Of a stretch of DNA of 64,000 nucleotides, positions 1-12,370 are shown one piece after another (the first letter of the stretch is position 1; every line of letters starts with the position of its first letter). The DNA lies in assembly GCF_964340395.1 (NCBI RefSeq), contig NC_135558.1:24782425-24846424 (forward strand), read 5' to 3'. The notes beneath the pieces were generated by a model. It worked only from the letters and a program-made list of their open reading frames with translations. It had not been told where the DNA came from and did not search any database. Source of the DNA: Glandiceps talaboti. Lineage: Eukaryota > Hemichordata > Enteropneusta > Spengelidae. The position numbers were made by a program, and so were the translations under genes.

Positions 1-1169
1 TGCAACCACGATGACATCGTCATTTACCGGCCTTAAAAACACCATATAACAAATTGATAACAGTACTCTTTTATAAAAGGCTTCCAAAACTTATTCTGTT
101 GTCGGTATTCTGCTCTCCCACGATGGTGTGCACTTGTTTGGTTTCGCTAGGGGTCTCGTAGTCCTGCTTGCATATGGCATAAGTCGTCCCTTCCAAGCGT
201 GCACAGTCTGCAAGCAGGACTAGAGTTTCCGACACATGTATTCATTTTCAATAGAACCCCCAGACATTATACATCCCTGTATCAGTATAATAACATCCTG
301 CCAATGAATTTTAATGAATATAGTTTGTTTTTCAGATGTATTCAACCAATAATAGATTTATTTTTTTATGTCTCGCCAACTATACTGGTAGTCACACTGA
401 CTCGCGTGAGTCGAGTGTTTATAGTAAAGCATACAGTTCAAATTGCAACAAATTATACAAGTTGTACTATAAAAACTATTTACATTGTCTCCCCATAAAA
501 GAAGTATCCATGGTAACATTACTATAAAGTTTCAATGAGGGGTTTTACATGTATTTTTGTACCCAAAATCAATAAATACATCTAGTAGCATACATTGTAG
601 CTTTTGGTTCCTGGCAGTGCAGTGCAGTGCCACATATACAGAGCTAGAGGTACATATACTGGATGCCGAGTTGAGTGGATCAACAGCTAATGATAAAATA
701 TCATTTATAGTTCAATTTGATGAGTTATTTCCTATTTTTCATAGTGACCACACTCCGCAATAAACACTAGCAATTTCATTATATGAAATCAACATTTAAC
801 TGTTTCAACAATGGAGATATAAGGTGCGAGATCAATATATATTTCAATGTAGAATGGAAATCTAAATTCTTTTACTTTTGGGGTGTTTTTTTAGCTGTCT
901 AGCTAGCTCTCATCCTACAGAAACGATTTTACTTTTAATGGGTCTGTTTGTATCCATAAACATGCAATTATTTCTTTTAAAAAATTTCCCCAAATTGAGA
1001 AATGGACACTGTAGAACAGCACTAAAATAAAGTGTCAACAAAAGAACTGTTTTTCCTAACTACATACTGGCTTTGTATTCATAGCATTACTACATACTGA
1101 TTTGATTGGATGGACATTTTCAATTTTGGCCAATTAAGTTGGGGGGGGGGGGGGGGGGTTAACTAAAAG
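1..1169. other. Upstream non-coding sequence, no gene recognised
   Basis: AT-rich sequence with only short frames and no recognisable protein similarity. A homopolymer of 18 G lies at 1141-1158. It may be an intron of the FN3 gene that starts upstream of the window, or intergenic DNA. I cannot tell which. Confidence 0.5.
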
Positions 1170-1700
1170 TGTTTAGCTGTTTATCCTACACTGAACTATT
1201 GACCTAGCCCCTAATGTGTTGATTTATCATACATAATTATGTACTGACAAACATCCCTTGGTGCCTATGTGTCCCAATATTTTGCATTTTTACGTGAATT
1301 TTGTCCAAAAATATTGAAATTTGGATGGGGTGAGGGGTGGGGGTTATAATTTTGAATGTTATGACCACTTTGGCTTTTGGGGAAATAAATAAACTCTGCA
1401 CATGAATAGTTCAGTTGATTTATTATACATATGTACTGATAGAAATATCCCTTGGTGCCTGTGTGTTCCAATTTTGTACAATTTCATGTGATTTTTAGCC
1501 AAAATGTTGAAATTTTGAAGGGGTGGGGGTGGGGGGGGGGGTTACAATTGTGAATATTATGAGCACTTTGGCGTTTGGAGAAAGAAATAAACTCCATATG
1601 ATTAGTTCAGTTGATTTAGCATACATGTGAACTGATAGATATATCCCTTGGTGCCTGTGTGTTCCAATATTGTACAATTTCATGTGATTTTGTACAATTT
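1170..1700. repeat. 196-bp tandem repeat, about 2.7 copies
   Basis: The same block recurs at 1218, 1414 and 1610, an exact spacing of 196 bp. Each unit carries TTGATTTA, a CCCTTGGTGCCT block, a G-rich run (for example GGGGTGGGGG) and a GAGCACTTTGG-like block. Units have diverged by substitutions and G-tract length. No coding potential is apparent. Confidence 0.8.
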
Positions 1701-1875
1701 CATGTGAGCAGATGTAATAGCAATGAAATAGATGATGAATTTCATTTATTATTTTCATGTGATGTGCATAGATCGGATATAACTATTTTATTGCAATTTG
1801 AATAATTGTACTTTTTCTATTGCAGAGAAAGAAAAAATATTAAAACTGATATTGGAATATATCAAACTTATATGT

Positions 1876-4800
1876 AGCCTACCTGTAGACATAAAAGAGT
1901 ACAAGCTACTACACTATTGTAGCCTACCTGTAGACATAAAAGAGTACAAGCTACTACACTATTGTAGCCTACCTGTAGACGTAAAACACTACATGCTACT
2001 ACACTATTGTAGCCTACCTGTAGACATAAAAGAGTACAAGCTACTACACTATTGTAGCCTACCTGTAGACGTGAAAGACTCCATGCTACTACACTATTGT
2101 AGCCTTCCAGTAGACGTAAAACACTACATGCTACTACACTATTGTAGCCTACCTGTAGACGTAAAAGACTCCATGCTACTACACTATTGTAGCCTACCTG
2201 TAGACGTAAAACACTACATGCTACTACACTATTGTAGCCTACCTGTAGACATAAAAGAGTACAAGCTACTACACTATTGTAGCCTACCTGTAGACGTAAA
2301 AGACTCCATGCTACTACACTATTGTAGCCTACCTGTAGACGTAAAAGACTCCATGCTACTACACTATTGTAGCCTACCTGTAGACATAAAAGAGTACAAG
2401 CTACTACACTATTGTAGCCTACCTGTAGACGTAAAACACTCCATGCTACTACACTATTGTAGCCTACCTGTAGACGTAAATACTCCATGCTACTACACTA
2501 TTGTAGCCTACCTGTAGACGTAAAACACTACATGCTACTACACTATTGTAGCCTACCTGTAGACATAAAAGAGTACAAGCTACTACACTATTGTAGCCTA
2601 CCTGTAGACGTAAAAGACTCCATGCTACTACACTATTGTAGCCTACCTGTAGACGTAAAACACTACATGCTACTACACTATTGTAGCCTACCTGTAGACG
2701 TAAAAGACTCCATGCTACTACACTATTGTAGCCTACCTGTAGACATAAAAGAGTACAAGCTACTACACTATTGTAGCCTACCTGTAGACGTAAAACACTC
2801 CATGCTACTACACTATTGTAGCCTACCTGTAGACGTACAAGACTCCACGCTACTACACTATTGTAGCTTACCTGTAGACGTAAAACACTACATGCTACTA
2901 CACTATTGTAGCCTACCTGTAGACGTAAAAGACTCCATGCTACTACACTATTGTAGCCTACCTGTAGACGTAAAACACTACATGCTACTACACTATTGTA
3001 GCCTACCAGTAGACGTAAAACACTACATGCTACTACACTATTGTAGCCTACCTGTAGACGTAAAAGACTCCATGCTACTACACTATTGTAGCCTACCTGT
3101 AGACGTAAAAGACTCCATGCTACTACACTATTGTAGCCTACCTGTAGACGTAAAAGACTACAAGCTACTACACTATTGTAGCCTACCTGTAGACGTAAAA
3201 GACTACAAGCTACTACACTATTGTAGCCTACCTGTAGACGTAAAAGACTCCATGCTACTACACTATTGTAGCCTACCTGTAGACGTAAAAGACTCCATGC
3301 TACTACACTATTGTAGCCTACCTGTAGACGTAAAACACTACATGCTACTACACTATTGTAGCCTACCTGTAGACGTAAAAGACTCCATGCTACTACACTA
3401 TTGTAGCCTACCTGTAGACGTAAAACACTACATGCTACTACACTATTGTAGCCTACCAGTAGACGTAAAACACTACATGCTACTACACTATTGTAGCCTA
3501 CCTGTAGACGTAAAAGACTCCATGCTACTACACTATTGTAGCCTACCTGTAGACGTACAAGACTACACGCTACTACACTATTGTAGCCTACCTGTAGACG
3601 TAAAACACTACATGCTACTACACTATTGTAGCCTACCAGTAGACGTAAAACACTACATGCTACTACACTATTGTAGCCTACCTGTAGACGTAAAAGACTA
3701 CAAGCTACTACACTATTGTAGCCTACCTGTAGACGTAAAAGACTACATGCTACTACACTATTGTAGCCTACCTGTAGACGTAAAAGACTCCATGCTACTA
3801 CACTATTGTAGCCTACCTGTAGACGTACAAGACTCCATGCTACTACACTATTGTAGCCTACCTGTAGACATAAAAGAGTACAAGCTACTACACTATTGTA
3901 GCCTACCAGTAGACGTACAAGACTCCATGCTACTACACTATTGTAGCCTACCTGTAGACGTAAAAGACTACAAGCTACTACACTATTGTAGCCTACCTGT
4001 AGACGTAAAAGAGTACAAGCTACTACACTATTGTAGCCTACCTGTAGACGTAAAAGAGTACAAGCTACTACACTATTGTAGCCTACCTGTAGACGTACAA
4101 GACTACATGCTACTACACTATTGTAGCCTACCTGTAGACGTAAAAGACTCCATGCTACTACACTATTGTAGCCTACCTGTAGACATAAAAGACTCCATGC
4201 TACTACACTATTGTAGCCTACCTGTAGATGTACAAGACTCCACGCTACTACACTATTGTAGCTTACCTGTAGACGTAAAACACTACATGCTACTACACTA
4301 TTGTAGCCTACCAGTAGACGTAAAAGACTCCATGCTACTACACTATTGTAGCCTACCTGTAGACGTAAAAGACTACAAGCTACTACACTATTGTAGCCTA
4401 CCTGTAGACGTACAAGACTCCATGCTACTACACTATTGTAGCCTACCTGTAGACGTAAAAGACTCCATGCTACTACACTATTGTAGCCTACCTGTAGACG
4501 TACAAGACTCCATGCTACTACACTATTGTAGCCTACCAGTAGACGTAAAAGACTCCATGCTACTACACTATTGTAGCCTACCTGTAGACGTAAAAGACTA
4601 CATGCTACTACACTATTGTAGCCTTCCAGTAGACGTAAAAGACTCCGTGCTACTACACTATTGTAGCCTACCTGTAGACGTAAAAGACTCCATGCTACTA
4701 CACTATGGGTAGCCTACCTGTAGACGTAAAAGACTCCATGCTACTACACTATTGTAGCCTACCTGTAGACGTAAAAGACTCCATGCTACTACACTATTGT

Positions 4801-6420
4801 AGCCTACCTGTAGACGTAAAACACTACACGCTACTACACTATTGTAGCCTACCTGTAGACGTAAAAGACTCCATGCTACTACACTATTGTAGCCTACCTG
4901 TAGACGTAAAACACTACATGCTACTACACTAATGTAGCCTTCCAGTAGACGTAAAAGACTCCATGCTACTACACTATTGTAGCCTACCTGTAGACGTACA
5001 AGACTCCATGCTACTATACACTATTGTAGCCTACCAGTAGACATAAAAGAGTACAAGCTACTACACTATTGTAGCCTACCTGTAGACATAAAAGACTACA
5101 TGCTACTACACTATTGTAGCCTACCTGTAGACGTAAAAGACTCCATGCTACTACACTATTGTAGCCTACCTGTAGACGTACAAGACTCCATGCTACTACA
5201 CTATTGTAGCCTACCTGTAGACGTAAAAGACTCCATGCTACTACACTATTGTAGCCTACCTGTAGACGTAAAAGACTCCATGCTACTACACTATTGTAGC
5301 CTACCTGTAGACGTAAAAGACTCCATGCTACTACACTATTGTAGCCTACCTGTAGACGTAAAAGACTCCATGCTACTACACTATTGTAGCCTACCTGTAG
5401 ACGTAAAAGACTCCATGCTACTACACTATTGTAGCCTACCTGTAGACGTAAAAGACTCCATGCTACTACACTATTGTAGCCTACCTGTAGACGTAAAAGA
5501 CTCCATGCTACTACACTATTGTAGCCTACCTGTAGACGTAAAAGACTCCATGCTACTACACTATTGTAGCCTTCCAGTAGACGTAAAAGACTCCATGCTA
5601 CTACACTATTGTAGCCTACCTGTAGACGTAAAAGACTACACGCTACTACACTATTGTAGCCTACCTGTAGACGTAAAAGACTCCATGCTACTACACTATT
5701 GTAGCCTACCTGTAGACGTACAAGACTCCATGCTACTACACTATTGTAGCCTACCTGTAGACGTAAAACACTACATGCTACTACACTAATGTAGCCTACC
5801 TGTAGACGTAAAAGAGTACATGCTACTACACTATTGTAGCCTACCTGTAGACGTAAAAGAGTACACGCTACTACACTAATGTAGCCTACCTGTAGACGTA
5901 AAACACTACAAGCTACTACACTATTGTAGCCTACCAGTAGACGTAAAAGACTCCATGCTACTACACTATTGTAGCCTACCTGTAGACGTAAAAGACTCCA
6001 TGCTACTACACTATTGTAGCCTTCCAGTAGACGTAAAAGACTCCATGCTACTACACTATTGTAGCCTACCTGTAGACGTACAAGACTCCATGCTACTACA
6101 CTATTGTAGCCTACCTGTAGACGTAAAAGACTACAAGCTACTACACTATTGTAGCCTACCTGTAGACGTAAAAGACTCCATGCTACTACACTATTGTAGC
6201 CTACCTGTAGACGTACAAGACTCCATGCTACTACACTATTGTAGCCTACCTGTAGACGTAAAAGACTCCATGCTACTACACTATTGTAGCCTACCTGTAG
6301 ACGTACAAGACTACATGCTACTACACTATTGTAGCCTACCTGTAGACATACAAGACTCCATGCTACTACACTATTGTAGCCTACCTGTAGACGTAAAAGT
6401 CTACCCGCTACTACACTATT
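1876..6420. repeat. Minisatellite A: 45-bp unit, about 101 copies
   Basis: The 45-bp unit begins AGCCTACCTGTAGACGTAAA and continues with a CATGCTACTACACTATTGT-like end. The array spans 4545 bp, about 101 units. Variants differ mainly in a short central segment (GACTCCATG, CACTACATG, GAGTACAAG, or GTACAAG for GTAAAAG). Mixed variants dominate on the left, while 5100-5640 is nearly uniform, which suggests recent local expansion. Because 45 is a multiple of 3, the array is open on both strands in long stretches (741 codons at 2487-4712). One-base length changes near 2477 and 4707, and TAA or TAG stops near 4930 and 5790, break the frame without compensation, so it is read as non-coding. Each unit contains a GCTAC...GTAGC hairpin stem. 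Confidence 0.97.
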
Positions 6421-6474
6421 CCGCTATGTGAACATTTTAATTTTTTAGCACAACATAACTGATAAATTTCAGTT

Positions 6475-7362
6475 TGAGTTTGTGTGTGTGTGTGTGTATG
6501 TGTAAACAAGTAAAGTCAAAAATCACTGGACCGATTGCCATGATATTTGGTGGGTAATACCTTGTGTGTCTAGTTGGGAAATTGTTCAAATCAAAATCAT
6601 GTAACCACCGGTGTGTGATTTGGTTTAAAAAATGGTCAAACTCAAAAACTACCTGGCAGATCAGTCTGAAATTTTTTGTGAACATTTTTAATGGTGTTTA
6701 GATTAAGAAGTGTTCATGACATGATGATCACATCAGTGATATGCAAAATTTAATGTGTCTTTATTGTCAAAAATATGTTAGTTTCAAAACTACTGAGCAG
6801 GTTGGGTTTCTGTGTCATAGATGTACAAGCACCAATGCTGGTTGTCATGTACATAGTCAAGGGTTGCATGTGGGGTTAACGATTAATAGGGATGCATCTG
6901 GGGATGTGTAGATGAAGCCGTAATGATAACATGATGATCCTATCAGTGATATGCACATTAGGGCTAAAATCTCAATTTTTGTCAAAAACTTGTATCTTGA
7001 AACTGCATGGTGAATGGGTTGAAACTTGATGGGTATGTTTCTTCTACAGTTATTGTTGAAAACATTTAGACACAATTGGCCCTAGTAACCATGACCACAT
7101 CTTAGCAACAGTGAAATGACGACGCATATTACAAAGATAAGAACGGCGATGACAAAAAATGTAATCTCTGCAAATATGCCTAGCAGTAGGATTACGCCCA
7201 TATCAACAGGTAAATGATGGTTTATATTGAAAAGATGAAAAGTGGTAAGGGTAGGCATGTTAATAAAGATTCTAGAAATGTATGCAAATATCCATAGCAA
7301 CAAGACCATGTCCATAGCAACAGCCAAATACAGTTGTGCTACAATGCCATTGGCACTAGTTT
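6475..7362 (+). repeat. Dispersed repeat R3, copy 1
   Basis: Related to 15711-16960 and 58965-60190. Shared blocks include a (TG)n tract at the left end, GATTGCCATGATATTTGGTG, CTAGTTGGGAAATTGTT, repeated ATGATGATCC...CAGTGATATGCA segments, and a right end reading GTTGTGCTACAATGCCATTG. The right part carries 'CCATAGCAACA' type units. No reading frame is shared between copies, so this looks like a non-coding, perhaps non-autonomous, element of about 1.2 kb. Confidence 0.8.
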
Positions 7363-8725
7363 GTTTAATTTCCGTTCATCTTCCTCGAGAAAGGACGAGT
7401 TTGAAAATTTGAAAAAATAAACACAGAATACACTCGCTGTCACACTTTTCAGCCAAGGTCATTTTATTCGACAATTACTATTTGATAATCACTGCAAACA
7501 ACGAACACCCATATTGCCATTTAGTCAGTTTCCTTAGGGTCTTTTTCAACATGGTTTAAAGTCAGAAGTAACTTTTGTTATGACGTAGTCCCGAATTTGT
7601 AACCTACATCGATGACTTAGTAATTGGACGACAGTATTTATTTAGTAATTGGACACAAACTTCTATTCCGATTTACGTATTAATTATGAATTATGAATTT
7701 CTACTATTATGAACTGCTACCTGTAACACCAATTTACATACAATTTATGAATTTCGCCACTCCATTTGATTTAAATATTGAGCAAAAACATTTAATCACC
7801 GTTACACTCAAGTTGATTGTATTTGTAAAGGAATTATCATGAACACTGTCCTACTACTGAATTCGACCCTGGATTCGATCACAGTTCATGGCACCACATG
7901 GCAGCTAGTCTATGTCTTGGGCTCACAAACATGAATACTGTCTGATATCTGAGACATTTCTTTGCTCCAGATATGTACCATATTTTTGTTTTAAAAAAAC
8001 ATTTCATGGAGAATGTCATCTAGTTTGAACAGAGGACAGGGAGAAACCTATAAATGAGATATTTGTAGATTTAAATAAAAGCGAAATGATATTCAGGTGA
8101 TTTTGAAACATGTCTGTGTATTTTGTTTTAGCGAAAACACTGACAACTATGGTAGTGTTGTTACATATGTTTGCTGATATTAGTGCTATCAAAACAGATA
8201 CCACAAAATTAGTGTTCAATCAAAGCCTTAGTATCACCTGATATTTCATATTAATGCTTGAGCATGACAATATTACAGTTCTGGAGAATACAGCAAGGAT
8301 TGCTGTCCAAAAGCAGAGTCTGTCCGAAAACTGCGACAGTGAGTGTAGTTTCTAACTTATCTGTGGTGTATTTTAGTCTTTCATGTCTAGGAGCATTAAG
8401 CACTTCCACATGCAGTTTTCCGCTCACTTTACTATTTTCAACAAAGTGAGCATTGAGCACTTTTATGTGCACTTTGTCAATTTTGGGACCCTGACATATC
8501 TTGTTGGCAATGTTGCCACCCCTGCCACCAAGACTGGTATGGTCCTGTGTTGTATAACATATTTCAAATATGCCTTTCAGCTCTCTACGTATGGTCCACT
8601 CTTACACCCTGTATTTCAAATAAGTGTCATCCCTATACCAATCACGATTTGGTATGATTCAGTCCTGTTCCATATATGAAGGAGACAAATTAAATGATGG
8701 CATGATTTTATTTAATTTTTGGCAG
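7363..8725. other. Non-coding sequence before the first visible FN3 exon
   Basis: No recognisable domain, RNA or repeat family. Only short frames are present. By position it is probably the intron upstream of the exon at 8726, because that exon begins with two bases completing a split codon after a good T-rich acceptor. Confidence 0.5.
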
Positions 8726-8849
8726 TGGTAGTGTCAACACCATCAATGATCAGTGCCACAGCAGAATCCACACGTGAAATCACCATTTCCTGGTTTCCTG
8801 GCACCATTACAACTAGTATACTTTACTACATCATACAATACAAACCAAG
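8726..8849 (+). CDS. FN3 gene exon a: first half of FN3 domain 1
   Basis: The exon follows a T-rich acceptor (ATTTTTGGCAG) and ends at AG|GTAAGA. It starts with the last two bases of a split codon (phase 1) and ends with two bases of the next (phase 2). Its 40 complete codons give the A, B and C strands of a fibronectin type III fold, including STREITISWFPG with the conserved tryptophan, followed by LYYIIQYKP, the usual C-strand tyrosine pattern. The domain continues in the exon at 9061. FN3 domains are roughly 90-residue beta-sandwich adhesion modules common in receptors and matrix proteins. The parent protein cannot be named, and further exons upstream are expected because of the phase-1 start. 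Confidence 0.88.
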
Positions 8850-8914
8850 GTAAGATGTGTTTCCTTTAATCCCTTTATGTAGCAAGTAGTATATGTTAAA
8901 CTCGACTCCTTTAT

Positions 8915-9019
8915 TATGGTAATGTGGCAGTCATATTCTAACAGCTAGAGTCCAGTACGGAATTGACCAGTCTTATAACTCTGTGAATAACTTCAACCAA
9001 GCATAGATTACATTGTTGC
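8915..9019 (+). pseudogene. Decayed duplicate of the FN3 exon at 9061
   Basis: The segment aligns end to end with 9061-9170. Shared blocks are TATGGTAATG, GTGGCAG, CATATTCT, TCCAGTA, ACTTCAACCAAGCA and TTACA. It carries small indels and an in-frame TAG, and has lost a recognisable acceptor. It lies inside the intron that separates the two halves of FN3 domain 1. The simplest reading is a tandem exon duplication in which the upstream copy has died. It is not part of the predicted transcript. Confidence 0.8.
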
Positions 9020-9060
9020 TAGCCTAGTTTCATACTAGTAGTATTGTTATTTGTAACAAG

Positions 9061-9245
9061 GTATGGTAATGAGTGGCAGACATATTCTGACAGTGTCCAG
9101 TATACTGGTGGAACACAGACTTACACTGTGAGTGGACTTCAACCAAGCACATATTACACTTTCCTAATCATTGCAACACTGCAAGATGGACCAAGTCAAC
9201 CAAGCAATCAGATGTCAGCTACTACATTTGCAGATGTCAGAATAG
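9061..9245 (+). CDS. FN3 gene exon b: second half of FN3 domain 1
   Basis: The acceptor is GTAACAAG| and the donor is AATAG|GTAAGT, an excellent match to the consensus. One base completes the codon left by the exon at 8726, and one base is carried over (phase 1). The peptide has the C', E, F and G strands of FN3: TYTVSGLQPSTYYTFLIIA contains the hallmark 'L.P.T.Y.F.I.A' F-strand pattern, and the exon closes with SNQMSATTFADVRI. Joined to the previous exon it makes one complete FN3 domain. The end of the exon is itself the start of a tandem repeat that copies the splice donor (9233-9541). An in-frame use of the second copy would add 14 residues. Confidence 0.9.
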
Positions 9246-9541
9246 GTAAGTACCAATGGGTAAAGAACCCTCTAGATGTCAGAATAGGCAAGTGCCAAAG
9301 GGGAGGGAACCCCTAGATGTCAGAATAGGTAAGGACCAAAGGGGAGGAGCCCCCTAAATGTCAGAATAGAAAAGTGCCAAAGGGGAGGCAATCCCCTAGA
9401 TGTCAGAATAGGTACATGCCAAAGGGGACGGAACCCCTAGATGTCAGAATAGGTACATGCCAAAGAGGACGGAACCCCTAGATGTCAGAATAGGTAAGGG
9501 CCAAAGGGAAGGAACACCCTAGGTGTCAAAATAGGTAAGGG
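9233..9541 (+). repeat. Tandem array of exon end plus splice donor, 41-42 bp unit, about 7.5 copies
   Basis: Units start at 9233, 9275, 9316, 9357, 9399, 9440, 9481 and 9522 with GATGTCAGAATAG, the last 13 bases of the exon, followed by donor-like sequence and a CCAAAGGGGAGGAACCCCTA-type spacer. Donor dinucleotides after AATAG are GT (copy 1, GTAAGT), GC (copy 2, GCAAGT), GT (copy 3), lost (copy 4, AAAAGT), GT (copies 5 and 6, GTACAT) and GT (copies 7 and 8, GTAAGG). Copy 1 is the strongest site. Only copies 1 and 2 keep the reading frame without a stop, because a TAG at 9314-9316 closes the frame. Confidence 0.9.
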
Positions 9542-9546
9542 TGACC

Positions 9547-9642
9547 TTTTTTTTTTTTTTTTTTTCTCATCTCCAGTGGAATAGTCAGGTGGGGCGGGCG
9601 GGCGAAATAAAAAAAAAAGGGGGGGGGGGCAAGAAAAAAAAA
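9547..9642. repeat. Low-complexity T, A and G tracts
   Basis: A T homopolymer (about 19), then GGGCGGGCGGGC, an A run, a G run and another A run. A short frame here (FFFFFF...KKKGGGGKKKK) is an artefact of these tracts. Confidence 0.9.
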
Positions 9643-9832
9643 ATCTGTATTTTTTCAGTTCTATTCTCTGTCCTTTCTGTCCTGTTAGTCTTTATACAAC
9701 TTCTTTTCTCTTCTCTTTATTGAATCCTTGTTACAAGTCTCTTTCCTTCATTTTAGCAAGGTTGACAAGTCCATAAAACAACTTTGTAAGAAGATGATTG
9801 AATACTTATCATCCTGATGGGTGTATATCTGT

Positions 9833-10382
9833 AGCCATGAACTATTGTGTGATTTTATCAGGAGTACTAATACATTCGTCCTATTAATCAAAGTGGCATT
9901 GCCATCGTTAACAATTTTTTCAAGTTATCCAATTTGAACTTTAGTATGTAACTTTTTGAAACACTTACATGATTGTCATCAGTGTGCTAGATGAATTTTC
10001 ATTTATATAAATCATTACTTCTATGAAACATTTTTCTTCAGTGTGAACTTGTCAAAATAATTATCCACCAGATAACATGTAAACATTTCTAGAACTCAGA
10101 ACTCCTTTGGGATTTACTGTTTAAAAGTAATTAAAAGTAGTAAACATTGGAACGTCTTCCAAGGTCATGCATGTCATGGGTCATGAAACGCATTACCATT
10201 ACGGAGTCGGTCATTTCCCCGATGATACAACTGATTTAAAGCTAAAAACTGGTCAAGAAATTAGGAATGCAGTATATGACTTTTACCAATTTTAAGCATA
10301 ATTTTGAAATTGATGGAAATATTCTGAGCTATTATTACATTGCAGCAAAATGTACCGCGCGACGGCATTAATTTCGAGCCCT
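9833..10382 (+). repeat. Dispersed repeat R1, copy 1
   Basis: Matches 22713-23592 in the same orientation. Shared blocks include CCATGAACTATTGTGTGATT, ATGTAAACATTTCTAGAACT, GTCATGGGTCATGAAACGCA and GATACAACTGATTTAAAGCT, ending in TTAATTTCGAGCCCTG. The second copy carries about 360 bp of extra sequence in the middle. No coding capacity is shared. Confidence 0.85.
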
Positions 10383-10535
10383 GTCCCTCAACGACTTCAG
10401 CCATGAAAAACACAATGCTGCTCTGACGTAACAAAGGGGGTGGGGGGGGGGGGGGTAGACGGCAGTGTTCTACCAAGGTTTCCAACAAGTGGGGACAAAG
10501 GCGGTGTCATTTGACAGGGAGTGGGGTCAATTATT

Positions 10536-10622
10536 ATTGTCTATGAAATAGTCATATAGATTATCTCAGACCACTATAGAGATACTGTGGTCTGAGATAT
10601 TCCATTACACATAGACTATTAC
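10536..10622. repeat. Small foldback sequence
   Basis: An inverted repeat centred near 10577: ATCTCAGACCAC pairs with GTGGTCTGAGAT around a loop of about 12 bases. Outer partly matching arms (GTCTATGAAATAGTC against the complement of CACATAGACTATTA) extend it to about 40 bp each side. This is typical of a MITE remnant or a hairpin-forming intron segment. Confidence 0.7.
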
Positions 10623-10639
10623 CTAACTACATAAAAAAA

Positions 10640-12370
10640 TTCCATTCATAATAACAGTTCCCAGTAAGCTATTTTTTTTAAATTGTGTACTACACATTAC
10701 ACCTTAGAAAAAGAAGGCAATTAAGATTATGTAATTTTAAGTCATTTCTACTGAGTATATTATATATGTTTAGAAAGATTGGACAGCCAGGTAGTCACAA
10801 TTTTTAATCTGAATATCAATGAATAGCAGTGCTCAAATTTATAATTCCCTTTTTTCAGACGACAAGGACAAAGAACAACTTCAAAATAAGTCACAGTGAA
10901 CATATGATTGAATAAAAACTTTGAGAAATCCTAAACTTGTAACCACCTGTTTCATTTTTAAAATTGTTAGTACACTGCTGTGTTTATCATTCCCTCTTCA
11001 AATTCATGACATTTTGAAGAAAAAAAATCCCTGACTTTAAAAAGTACCAAATGTGAACGAAAAACTTACAAATAATACAGTCAAACAAACTTTAAAATAA
11101 TTTATTTTTTAACCGTTACTGGCTGTGTATAATGATTTGGTCCTGCCGATATCAAATGACAGCATAGTTACATACCGTAAACTTGATACGGAAAGCTGAC
11201 GTTAGGTGTCCTTGAAACTCCGAACTTGAATCTTTAACTAAAACTATCAACAACGTCAAAGTTGGGATGCTTTGTAAATACCACAGTAATTTTTTTCTGA
11301 TTTGCACAACAAGTTCGTTCTTCATGTCTGACCAGGCGCACATGCAATGGCCGTCTATAGTGGCCATGCCAGTGATTACGCATTGATTCAGTGCCCAACA
11401 TTCATGTGTCACTGTCAACATCATGCAACACGATCCCCTAACACAGCTTTTTCGGAATCAAAATACATATGTACTGATTTTGTTTCAATTAATCTAACCC
11501 ATCAACAAATGAAAATCACAACCTGTCCCATAAATTTGGTTTACTAATTAAAGGCTTCTGAGCTGTGGCAGATAGATGTTCCGGTAGCAAGTTCAGTGTT
11601 TCGCACACGTCAGTGAGTAGGTCAGAGGTCACGACAGTGACGGTAGACAAAACATGTGACGAGAGACGTTCATTTCGACGTCTCACCTACTCCCTCTAAT
11701 GTTTCAAATTATCAAAGTTGATCTTTTTGTGGCATTTTTTATGTTAACAATAGAACTGCGCGTTGTCACTGTATCTTATATGATCTCAACAAAACTTTCC
11801 CTTACGCAGTCAGTATACTTCTTGTGGGATTGACGTCAGGGCCTGGCCCGGTCCGGCCGTGGACTTAGATAATTTTGATGTCTGCGGTAAAATGAATGTG
11901 CCAAAGCGCTAGCGACGCAAAGTGGGAAAATTATTGCGTCATTTGTAATTTTAGGGGGCCAATGTCGCAAGGTCGCATGAGGACGCCATGAGGAACCTTA
12001 CAATTTTGCAGTGCTCAGGGGTCGGTCGGAAATAAAAAAACTTTTTTTTTTCTGATGTTGGAGCTGCAAATTAGGGTCGGTCGGGAGATGAGAAACAGAA
12101 AAATAAAAAGGGCTGCCCTAAGTGCCAAAGGGAAGGAACCCCCTAGTTTTCAATTGTGTAGAAAATAAAAAACTACAGACAGAAGCCACAATATACCATA
12201 CCAATCAAACTCTCTGAAAATTACATCATCAGTTGTTGTCTATACTGAACAGTAGTGCTGCATCACCATTGGTACTATTTTTAACACTCATATAACATCA
12301 ACATATTGTCACAAACTGCTGCCTTGTTAGGTTACATTTATCTGCCAGTGTTCTCCTTTGTTATTAGAAT
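10640..12370. other. Intronic sequence without recognised genes
   Basis: No protein domain or RNA gene was recognised. At 12018-12115 a GGTCGGTCGG...AATAAAAA motif occurs twice in tandem. At 12115-12150 there is a fragment resembling the spacer of the donor array (GTGCCAAAGGGAAGGAACCC). A 21-base region at 10436-10456 just upstream is almost pure G. Confidence 0.5.

Noticed and set aside
557-763. Possible upstream exon (frame with ELEVHILDAELSGSTANDKIS)
   Set aside because: Some beta-like wording, but no FN3 hallmarks and no matching acceptor and donor pair in the required phase.
1798-6431. Long open frames (239, 741, 229 and 158 codons) as a repetitive-protein gene
   Set aside because: They are produced by a 45-bp tandem array that is open on both strands. 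One-base indels and stop variants break the frame, and there is no unique N-terminal domain or splice context.
9541-9723. 60-codon frame with FFFFFF and KKKGGGGKKKK
   Set aside because: Homopolymer translation with no domain.
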